Origin: Calycina herbarum
Lineage: Eukaryota; Ascomycota; Leotiomycetes; Helotiales; Pezizellaceae
Direction: 5' to 3'
Assembly: GCA_001414485.1 (NCBI GenBank)
Contig: LLEY01000201.1
Coordinates: forward strand, 36,521-100,520
DNA: 64,000 nucleotides
The notes beneath the pieces are model-generated. The model had not been told where the DNA came from. It saw nothing but the letters and a program-made list of their open reading frames with translations, and did no database searches. The translations under genes and the position numbers were made by a program. Positions 55,253 to 64,000 of this stretch are shown here, in pieces (positions within the stretch are counted from its first letter, which is position 1; each line of letters opens with the position of its first letter).

Positions 55253-56791
55253 TCATCCATCAAAAACAATAGTCCTCGTAGGAGCCCCCATTTCCTGTCT
55301 CCTCCTCTCAGCCCCCTCAACCCGTCGTCTAACCTGCTCCGCTACGCTTTCATCCACATCCCTTTCCACAACATCTCGCTCTGCTACACCAAAAGGAGGA
55401 ACCTCAATGGGCGGCCAAACCGTAGGTCTCGGTGGATACCCACCCCAAGAAATCACAGTCCTTGTAGGATAACCTCCAGGTGGGAATTCCTGTCTCTTAG
55501 CGGGGACAGTGAAGACTGGGATGTTTGTTGGACGAGGGATATTAGTTGGCCATACTACGGTGTGGGCTGGGATACCACCGAGTTCTTGACGTGCTTCAAT
55601 GGTGTCGTCGTCGTCGTCTTCGTCCTCATCATAGGGGTCAGAGTAATATGTTGGCCATGGTGAGTGGGGTTTGGTGGTCCATGTTTTTGATGTTGAGGTG
55701 GTGGTTGGTTTTTTAGTTGACGTGACTGAAGTTGGTTTACTAGTTGGTTTGGAAGTTGTCGTTGGCTTAGCAGTGGTCTTGGTAGTTGGCTTTGTGGACG
55801 ATGGTTTACTCGTGGTGGTTAGTGGAAGAGGAGGATCGGGAGTCGGTCCAATAATAACAGTACGAGTTGGATCCGGGCCAAGTGTTTGTCTCTTGTTAAG
55901 TGGAACTGTGAAGATTGGGACTGTACGTGTCTGGCCGGGATTTCCCCAAATAACTGATCGGGTGTATTCTGCATTTCGAGCTGTGATTGGAACGACGATG
56001 GGTGGGAGGGTACGTGTGATACCCGGATTTCCCCAGATAATTGTTCTGGTATAGTCTCTTTCTTCGATGGGGACAGTCAATACAGGTGGTGAGCCTGGGA
56101 AACCTGGCAAGTCTGAAATCGGCACGGTAATAACTGGAATTGTGCGTGTGGTATCTGCGCCGCCATAGCTTGTAGATCTACTTCCTGTTGGCTCTGGGTC
56201 TGGAGTTGGATATGGATCCGTTATGCAAGTTGTGGTACCTGCGTCGGATTCGGTTGTCGGTATTGGAGTATATGGCAAATCGGTTATTGTCGTTGAGGTT
56301 GTTGGGGATTCAACTGTCGATTCCGGGACTGGATTTCCATTAGTTGGATATTGTCCCACACTTCGAGTTGGCCATGGACCAAGAATCTGAGGATCTCGCT
56401 TGTCAATCGGTACCGTCAAAACAGGAGTTGTTCTTGTTGGTTGAGGAGCAGGGTAGGTGTAGGTCAGCCATGTTGTTGGTTCTTGTGTGGTTGATGGTTT
56501 GTGTGAAGGTTTTGGTGGCCATGTTGGATGTGGAAAAGGAGGAAATGGTGGCCAAGATGGAGGGGTAGGGCTGACAATCACAGTTCGAGTAGGATCAGGG
56601 CCTAGTACCTGGGGTTGAGCTTCTCGCAACGTGATTCCGGGAAGTTGAGTCTCGATAGCTGTAATAATCGGATCACCACCACGCGTAATCGTTTCGATGA
56701 TTTGAGGCTCCCTCGCTTGAACGATCCGTGGCAAGGCTGCTCCATGGCACAGAGCCGCGAGAGCTGGCAGGATGGAGATTATGGACCGCAT
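55253..56791 (-). CDS. Secreted Pro/Thr-rich protein with Kex2-type sites and repeated PTRTV cores
   Basis: A single exon encodes 512 residues. The signal peptide MRSIISILPALAALCHGA (cleavage near 18) is followed by a Pro/Thr-rich chain with no recognised enzymatic domain. A core of the form PTRTVI or YTRTIIWGNPG recurs at about residues 65-73, 138-145, 247-256, 277-286, 306-314, 441-448 and 503-509. Several copies follow dibasic or single-basic sites in TVP-type contexts: IDKR (132), IEER (245), LNKR (301), IEAR (401) and PAKR (433). A Thr/Ser/Lys/Pro stretch (325-375) is probably O-glycosylated, and a DEDEDDDDD run lies at 388-396. This layout fits Kexin-processed repeat proteins, with no cysteine framework like that of hydrophobins. 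A cell-wall glycoprotein is the main alternative. Confidence 0.8.
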   Translation of the reverse strand: MRSIISILPALAALCHGAALPRIVQAREPQIIETITRGGDPIITAIETQLPGITLREAQPQVLGPDPTRTVIVSPTPPSWPPFPPFPHPTWPPKPSHKPSTTQEPTTWLTYTYPAPQPTRTTPVLTVPIDKRDPQILGPWPTRSVGQYPTNGNPVPESTVESPTTSTTITDLPYTPIPTTESDAGTTTCITDPYPTPDPEPTGSRSTSYGGADTTRTIPVITVPISDLPGFPGSPPVLTVPIEERDYTRTIIWGNPGITRTLPPIVVPITARNAEYTRSVIWGNPGQTRTVPIFTVPLNKRQTLGPDPTRTVIIGPTPDPPLPLTTTSKPSSTKPTTKTTAKPTTTSKPTSKPTSVTSTKKPTTTSTSKTWTTKPHSPWPTYYSDPYDEDEDDDDDTIEARQELGGIPAHTVVWPTNIPRPTNIPVFTVPAKRQEFPPGGYPTRTVISWGGYPPRPTVWPPIEVPPFGVAERDVVERDVDESVAEQVRRRVEGAERRRQEMGAPTRTIVFDG

Positions 56792-58346
56792 ATTCTGTTT
56801 TTGATATTAGCTTTCTTTCTTCGCCAAGGTGGATTGAAACTTACCATGTGATTGAGATGGTCGCTCTGGAATTTGGTCTTAAGCGTTCTGGTCCCAAGTC
56901 AATTATCAAGGACTACTGCTGCCTTTTTGTACAAATTGAAATCATCATAACTGAAGGGTCTGGTGATCTTCCGGACGCCACGATAACGATACGAGTCGAG
57001 ATAGAGCCGAAATTTCTTGGGTGGCCATGGAAAACAGATGCGTGCAATATACAGAGTACCAAACGCAATCAAGGCAACCATAACTGCAATAAACCAAATG
57101 AGACAAAACGAATAAGGTTGATTAAAGTAAAAAGCCATTGTGGATTTTGACAGCTTAAAATAGAAAATTCGGCGAATCATAGGGGTGGATGTAACGAGTT
57201 TTCATCTATTCGTTTTAGCCAGATGCCGAGCCGGTAGGCTATTTGAACGACATCAACCCATCGTATGAAAATGTTAGAAGTTTTCATGTCCGGGTCTTCT
57301 ACCAACTTTGGTTTCCGCCACATTATAAAGAACAGTAGGCTTCCATCTTTGGGATTCCCTGTCTTCGGCATCTCATGCAGCGAGAGTGGGAATGTCCACG
57401 TTTTCAATCTCAACTTGAACGAGATACTGGGAACACTTTAAACTTCGACTATCCACCGATAAGTTTGATTTGATAAGAGTGTTTTTTTGTTTGTTTTTGG
57501 AGCAAATCTGAGCAACGTGATTTGACTTGATATTTAATCTAGGCATGTCAGTTGAGGATATGGGGCCGGAAAAGAAATACATGACATAGAAATAACTGAA
57601 CAGCTTCAACCCTACAACACCGCCCTTGCATTGGTATCATGTAGGTTGATGTGTAACAATATCAAACTTGCTAGAAGTGGAGAACAAGCTGTAATGAAGC
57701 CCCAATAAGTGATAGATTGCACCAATGCAGGTAGGGATGGTTTTCGGGGTCCACGCTGTATCATTCTGCATCGCCATATGAAGACCACATATTTGGTGCT
57801 AGCAGAATCAAGGCAAGGTATTTGAGTGGCGGGCCGTAGCTGACGGTTGTCGTTGGGATGCTGAAGCCATCAATGCTTTTCGAAATCAGGAGAACATTTA
57901 ACAGTACGATATGCACGTTGTTATTGGAAATTCCCGCTCGATGTAGAAGGGCGCCAACGGAAGAAGATGTTGATTTATCTTCCGGCTTCCAATTCCATGA
58001 GAGATGAATTGGTTCTCCGGACTGCTGCCTGGAAGGTAAATGTTCGACAATTGTTATCACGTGAATTAGGCGGGGTGCCTAATGCTACCCCAAGATACAG
58101 GATGTATATAGGGCCTAGCACATGCATATTCAGGGTCTAGGAGAGGCAATTGGCCTATTATAGAAAGAAATAGCTATCTTAAAACCTCACCTTGACAAAC
58201 AAAATTCGCTTAGATATACCATAGCTGCCTAAGACCCGTGGACGGCAATGAATACTTTCACGCAGAGATTGACCAATTGAATTAAGCTTGCAAAACTACC
58301 AACAATCCTAGGAACCCTTAGAACGCCAATAAAGGTGTGAAATCCC
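56792..58346. other. Region with short ORFs, possible gene remnant
   Basis: Minus-strand ORFs of 78-99 codons lie at 57180-56899, 57413-57177, 57609-57373 and 58060-57761. The first has one hydrophobic helix (FCLIWFIAVMVALIAFGTLY) followed by FPWPPKKFRLYLDSYRYRG. They could be exons or fragments of a small membrane protein, but I find no splice set that joins them convincingly. No family is recognised. Confidence 0.3.
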
Positions 58347-61300
58347 CTAACTCCAACTTTCGTACTTGAACTTCCGAATCTTCAACATGAATTTCTTTCG
58401 ATTTGCCTTCGACACCGACTCATGAAAGTGGGAATTAAGATTCTTCCACTTGTTCTTGAAAACATATGGTGGGAAACAATTGGCGTCTCTTTTGATCAAG
58501 AGCTCGACAACGTCGAGATGTCCGAATGCAGCAGCAACGGCAAGAGCATTGAAGCCCATTCGTAGTTTTCCTTCACTGATTTCCTCGTCCACTTCAGCGC
58601 CAAGATCAAGTAATATTTCACACATCCCGCCTCTTCCACACTCGGCTGCATATATCAAAGGTGTCCTCCCAGAAGAATCCCTTTGGTCGACATTGCCGCA
58701 TTGCTTGACTAGCATTTCAAATATTTCGAGGCGGTCCTCTAATATTGCGTGGCTCACAGTGGAGGTATGAATCCTAGGTTTGAATGTGAGTAGACAGCGG
58801 ACAATATCTGGATCGTTGTATAAGACTGCTTGGGCGAGCGGAGGTATTTTGTCTTCTGGGTACGTGGTATTTGGATTGGCTCCAGCCTCGAGAAGGATTT
58901 TAGTACACGCAAGGCTTTTGGAGTACCCAGCCAGTTGAAGAGGAGTTCCTCCAACGCTTGTTGCATTGAGCATTTCCATGGAGTCTTTATGTTTCAGCAG
59001 AATTGCAATCATGTGCCAAAACCCTAGGGTCGCCGCGAAGTGTAAAGCAGTGAGCGTCGGGGCTTGTTCTGGTTGACCAACCAACGACTTAACGTCTGCG
59101 CCGTAGTCAATAAGGAGTTTGACAATTCCAGTCTGGTTCATCTGAATTGCTATGACAAGAGGGGTGAGGTTCTCGTATTGTCTCGAATTCAAGAGAGCCC
59201 CCCGATCGAGCAATAAATTGACGCCTTCTTCGTAACCAAAAAATGCGGCAATGTGAAGTGGCGTGTATCCTAGATAACCATGGGCATCGAGAAGCTTCCT
59301 GTTCCTTGCATGTTCTGTGGTACCGGGAGTATCTCTATTTTTCAAGCAGCGAACTAAGATGTAATCTTCTTCCATGATAGCAGGAGGTATGTCCGTATAC
59401 GTGAATGAGTGTCCCGTTGCATACTCCACCCGCTGTTGAAACTGACTGGATCCTTTCCCAGAGCTAGCTTGCCAACACTCTATGCAAGTTGCAATTTTGG
59501 CCTGGCAACGAGAGCAAATATATCTGGATTTCTCGCATTCCTTAGGACAAGCGAAATGATAACCCGAGGCCTTCAACTCTTTCCCACAACTGCAGCATGC
59601 CCCATAAACGTGATCTGCTGCAGCATCGGCCTTGTCAAGTATAAACTCGTTGAATGCGACGATCATGTCGTCCAATTCTTTGTTGTTCCAATTGATCTTC
59701 TCGACTGGCTTGCCGTCGTGACCAGGAGAGTGCCCATCATTCGTATTTATAGCGTGTTGAATAGAACTCGTGGTTTCGAAAGTAGCCGTGTCTCTGCTCA
59801 TCGCTGGTGAGGGGCAATACTCTGAGCAACTACAAGACCTGTCCCTGGGTAGGGATAGATGGCTATCGACAGCAGTATCGTCAGAATCGTTCGATAGTGT
59901 AGAATGCGGTGATCCAGGGTATGTAAAAGGATCTCGATTCTAGATTTTATTAGTCATTTTCTGGTTCAATTCGACACCCAATTAGCTCGTACCTTTGCAT
60001 TGAGTGACAAATCTCTGATAGTAGTGTCCTCGGCGCCGGCCACAAGTCCTGCTGTACTTAAAAGACCGTGCTTGATTGCGGATTTTATGTGCATGTATAT
60101 TCCCTCTTGTCCTTTGCGAACTTTGGCAATTTGAGAATGGTCACTGTCTGCTGCTACTCTTCTCTCTGTTTTTGTGAATAGTTGAGCTGAATGAGCAGCG
60201 ACCATCATAGCTGGCGGTCCTTCTCGTTTCCATACGCCCTTTTCAACCTGCAAAATAGATCAGTGACAGGTTTTCGGATGGATCAGATCCCATACCTCTA
60301 TTACTGTCTTCGTCAGTTTGTTCTCGTAGAAAGTCAGTATGTTGATGTTTTCCGTGAATTGGGAGAATGGTTCGTTCAACGCGGCTAAAGTTGTCGAGTT
60401 AGGATCTAGCTCATTGATCAGAACTTCGGGTGGCTCTCCTTTGACTAAAGTTTGAAGTGCTGCGATGTTAAGCCCTCGGTGGGGAGCAGCCAAGAAGATT
60501 ATGCATCTAACAGGTAGGCGGGATTTGGTCCTTTACTGGTATAAGCCGCCGTCATTTAGTTAATTCTTTCGGGCATTTAAAGGAAACAGCTTACTCGATA
60601 ACGTTTATAGCATCCATCAAGGCCTTTTGCGGGGTTAGTTACTTCGGTGGAAGGTTTGCGCATCATAAAATACCTTCTTGATTATCAAACAGCCTATGCT
60701 ATGCCCGATATAAATGATAGGCCTCGAAAAATAAGTAATTGAGTATCACTATCATCTGTGGAGTCCCTACCTGCTCTCGCACTTGGATGTAAATTAGCTC
60801 GGGTTACTCCTTTAGTAAATATGCGCTGTGCTCTTACCTGGCATTCTTCTCGCAAGTCGATCAACCCGCGGAGAAATTTCAAAGAGTGATCTTGGATGCT
60901 ATTGCAAGTTGTACCATCCTGTAGATTTGAAAGATAACCATAGGACATTATCCTTGCGCTTGGTGCGTCTCTGGGAATATCGTCTCGCAGCCACATTTTC
61001 TGTTCTCCCATTGCCCATGAGCCAAACGCGTGGCCAGCGAGTCCAGTCACGGCAATAATGCTGGGTAGTTAGAAATGTATGTTACTTCTAGGCAGGGACA
61101 GCTTACTCCGCAACAATGGGTCCTTTCTCTTTTGGCGGAACATAGAGTCGTGTGAATCCCCGGAAATATTTATCGATTGAGATTGAACCGTCGTGAAGTC
61201 TTGGGCCATCTGGTGCAGGTTTCTGTTGGCGGAATAGCAAAGTCGCGGTATGTTACCCTTCAACTCCTTCTACTACGTCAACCGATGGAACGAGAGATTT

Positions 61301-61420
61301 AACCTGAAGAAAATTCTGATCCTCTCGATTGAAATAGTCCTTGATGAGGCTCTCCTTCGACGTACCGGGTGGTATATTTTCCACCCGATATGTCAATGCT
61401 TTCGGCCTCCGAGTTGACAT
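58347..61420 (-). CDS. NLR-like protein: SesB-type alpha/beta hydrolase, Cys-rich finger, ankyrin repeats (probably damaged)
   Basis: Exons fit at 61420-61107, 61060-60838, an exon ending 60674, 60623-60595 (29 nt), 60506-60296, 60247-59993 and 59939-58347, about 890 residues. The N-terminal half is the lipase-like alpha/beta hydrolase of fungal incompatibility/NLR proteins. It has AVTGLAGHAFGSW, ARIMSYGYLSNLQ, IIYIGHSIGCLIIKK with nucleophile-elbow Ser, CIIFLAAPHRG, and a possible His in AAHSAQLF. A ZZ/B-box-like finger follows (CCSCGKEL..CPKECEK..CSRCQ..CIECW), then eight ankyrin repeats. There is no NACHT or NB-ARC P-loop between them. Two defects are seen: TAA at 61255-61253 (codon 56), and no in-frame acceptor for the exon encoding RPIIYIGHS. 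The alternative is an 81-nt intron removing the TAA. Function in self/non-self recognition is inferred from family architecture. Confidence 0.78.
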
Positions 61421-62958
61421 GATATCGAAGAAAAGAAATTCGATGAAGAACCGGAAGAGTGGGCTTCAGAAGTTTGCAAATATAACAAACGAGACGTATC
61501 CAGGTAGCAGTTATGGAGAAGGAGGCGAAAGGGGGGGGGGGTGGGACACGAAGAACATGCCTTTACAACGGGCCTTACACCCCATAGATTTTGGGTTGGT
61601 AAGGGGGTTGATGGATGCAACTGTTGGATAAGCTGTGGCACACCACCCCGCAAAAACCTCCTCTAATTAGAACATAAGGCTGCACACGCCTACCACACTC
61701 AATTTATTGGCAGGCCAATGGAACAACCATATGTAGTGCGAGATCGCTGGTAACATATTTCCATTACTCTGCTGCACAAAAACTGCGAACTTCAACACTG
61801 CCACTTTCTGGATTTGGAATGAGGGCATGCTGGAAGCCGTAGCACGCTCTTACAGCAGGAGACTCTCTTGATTGTAAAGCAGTTACTATACGACCTAATA
61901 ACCTAAAGGGCTGTCACTCCTCCAAATCTTCAAAGTTGCGATGCATCGACACACCACCGTGAAACCAATCAGAGCTGAAAGCTGCAGAATACGTTTCTCG
62001 ATGGTGTTACGATAGAAGTATCTTGGGGGAGGATGAGCCGAGGAGGTGAAATCAAAAGAGCATAGCTTCAACGCCCTGATACTTGATAGATATGCAGTTC
62101 TCCGCCACTTTGAATAGTGGCAGTGTACCAAAAGAGTAACTCGGAGAAGGGAGTTTCTTCATGGAACGGCCAACGGAAAGGGTAAGACGCCCGGTCATTA
62201 CTCTCCGGCTCCCTTCTATCTTGTTATGCAACCATTCTCGTACAATTGTAAACATTGTTTCAGCCGCTTTCGGAGAATCGAGGAAAGAACTTTCTCACCC
62301 TCCTTACCCTTCTGGAATAATACTTCTGATTATTCTAGACGATTTCGAACAATTAAAAGTAATATAGGTGCAGGAGAGCATGCCCACTTCTCTTACCAGG
62401 AAGAAGGCTTGCAAATCAACAGTAAAAGGCAACGCATATAGAATAACACTAACAAATAAGGAGAGATGAAGAAATAGCACCGCAGAATGGTAAGTTAGCC
62501 CATATCGACCAGAGTGCAGCAGAGTAGAGAAGAGAGGTGGTTGGGGAAGCAAACTCTTGGCGCTCTTCCTATCGTCTCGAATAGCGTCCCAGGTTGGCCC
62601 CTCGAAGTTAAACCTAACGTCGATCATTCCAACCACATCAATGCCAACCACTATGCCAATCGCTACCGAACCATATCCACGTTGTATATCTTCATGCTAT
62701 GGCTGATTACAGTGCCGACAGGAAGAGCAAGGCGGCTCTCGAACCAGCAGGTGTCGCCGGTCGTCTGTCCGAGACTGGCAATCCGGGGAAAACGATGGCA
62801 TTGTTCCATCTGAGTCGGCAAAGACATCAAGAAGTAGGATGTGTGGGCAGGTAGGTATATGAGCTGCCATTGACTGCCGGCATACTTGGGTTTTATTTTC
62901 TTTTCTCTCTTTTTCCTCTCATTCTCCAGCGATTTTGTGCGATTTTCTGTCTTTTACG
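61421..62958. other. Intergenic region between the NLR-like gene and the xylanase
   Basis: It lies between divergent starts and contains both promoters. A run of nine Gs occurs just inside the NLR-like gene's upstream side (about 61532-61541). Short ORFs (up to 115 codons, minus, 62651-62304) show no recognisable domain. No repeat family is evident. Confidence 0.35.
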
Positions 62959-64000
62959 ATGTATTTCTCTTCTCTTCTCCCATTCTTTTTACCAGTGGCG
63001 CAAGCCCAACTTAATACTCTCGCATTGGCTGCTGTAGGTCTCTCCCGCGTCGAGGAAATAGAAGAAATCCTGTGCTGACCATTCGACAGGGTCTGAAATA
63101 TCTCGGAACGGCCACAGACAACGTGGAATTGACGGACGCGGCACTGGTTTCTGCCCTCTCGAATACCACTGAATTCGGTCAGATTACGCCTGGGAACACG
63201 CAAAAATGGGATTCCATCGAGCCCAGTCCCAACACTTTTACATTCGAAAAGGGAGACGTGATCACGGCATTGGCGAAGAAAAACACCCAATTGTTGAGAT
63301 GTCATACGTTGGTCTGGTTTCAGCAACTCCCAACCTGGGTACAGAATGGCACATGGACGAATGAAACCCTCACAGCCGCTCTGGAAAACCACGTCACGAA
63401 GACGGTGACACATTATAAAGGGCAGTGCTATTCTTGGGATGTGGTCAATGAAGCGCTCGAAGCGGATGGCACATTTCGAAAGTCGGTTTTTTTTACCACG
63501 ATTGGAGAAGCATATATCAAGATTGCTTTCGATGCGGCTGCGGCTGCCGATCCGGATGTCAAATTATACTACAATGATTTCAGCATCGAGAGCCCAGGGA
63601 AAAAGACAACTGGGGCATTGAATATCGTCAAGAGTTTGAAAGCCTCTGGTACGAAGATTGATGGTGTGGGATTTCAGTCGCATTTTATCGTGGGCGCTAC
63701 CCCTTCCATGGCTGTCCAAGTAGCCAATTTGGAATCTTTTACAACTCTCGGGGTTGAAGTGGCGATCACAGAGCTAGACATCCGGATGACCCTCCCAAGT
63801 ACCGCAGCACTTAACACTCAGCAGAGTGTCGATTATCAAAATACCGTTGCAGCTTGTGTAGCGGTAGAGAACTGTGTAGGAATTACCGTCGTATGCAACT
63901 TTTCCCTTTGTCCCCCTTTTTGATATTCCTTTCTTAGTCGGGAGCAAGTTTTATCAAAACGTATACTAATTTGCTGCAGTGGGACTTCTCTGATAAGGTG
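62959..64000 (+). CDS. Secreted GH10 endo-1,4-beta-xylanase (3' end outside window)
   Basis: It hydrolyses internal beta-1,4 bonds of xylan outside the cell. Exons are 62959-63033, 63090-63890 and 63980 onward (introns GTAGGT..GACAG and GTATGC..TGCAG, branch ACTAAT). The signal peptide is [16 protein letters not shown]. The TIM-barrel landmarks are [53 protein letters not shown] with the acid/base Glu, [18 protein letters not shown] and [10 protein letters not shown] with the nucleophile Glu. The visible end is WDFSDK, of the family's WGWxDxxSW-type region. No cellulose-binding module is seen at the N-terminus. The position next to accessory genes suits a plant-cell-wall enzyme of a saprotroph or plant-associated fungus. 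Confidence 0.95.

Noticed and set aside
55253..57180. Complete fungal RiPP (dikaritin-type) cluster around the repeat protein
   Set aside because: No DUF3328/UstYa-like, tyrosinase or P450 gene is visible within the window near the precursor-like gene.
1..64000. tRNA, 5S rRNA or other structured RNA genes
   Set aside because: I looked for T-arm-like GGTTCGAATCC and A/B-box patterns on both strands and found none with a convincing partner; a covariance-model scan would be decisive.

Overview
The window is nuclear DNA of a filamentous ascomycete (Pezizomycotina). The genes have short GT..AG introns, and the products include a Skn7 regulator, eIF2B-epsilon, Prp22, ATP synthase subunit f and a complex I 18/21 kDa subunit. 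The intron style, the 2EXR-like and multipass membrane families and the heavily mutated transposon block would fit a leotiomycete (Helotiales-like), but sequence alone does not fix the genus.

Region 1 (1 to about 16437) is an AT-rich transposon nest with no long ORF. It holds a Ty3/gypsy chromovirus (+) whose 5' part lies outside the window, a pogo/Fot1-type DNA transposon (-), and a second gypsy family present as two copies that face each other 3' end to 3' end. The right-hand gypsy copy is itself interrupted by another pogo/Fot1 element with clear 51-bp terminal inverted repeats. TAG/TAA stops sit where Trp or Gln codons are expected, and the differences I could align are transitions, as expected for repeat-induced point mutation (RIP).

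Region 2 (about 16.4-22.3 kb) is a transition zone of poorly conserved, partly decayed genes. One gene is cut by the retroelement so that its last residues come from the integrase. One is an unknown multi-exon gene. One unknown gene carries an in-frame stop before an RG-rich tail. Between the last two lies a long imperfect inverted repeat studded with the palindromic 12-mer GATCTTGAGATC.

Region 3 (22.4-51.8 kb) is a conserved housekeeping block: eIF2B-epsilon, SKN7, a PLP aminotransferase, a large disordered RG-rich protein, ATP17 and NDUFS4 (divergent, sharing 287 bp), a 2EXR/F-box-like protein, PRP22, a multipass membrane protein, a membrane-anchored SDR and a G-patch protein. Most splice junctions here can be placed to the base, including 17-nt and 15-nt micro-exons.

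Region 4 (51.8-64 kb) is accessory again: two small hairpin repeats, degenerate short repeats, an SDR oxidoreductase, a secreted Pro/Thr-rich protein with Kex2-type dibasic sites and repeated PTRTV cores, an NLR-like gene (SesB-type alpha/beta hydrolase, Cys-rich finger, eight ankyrin repeats) that appears to carry two lesions, and the 5' part of a secreted GH10 xylanase running off the window end.
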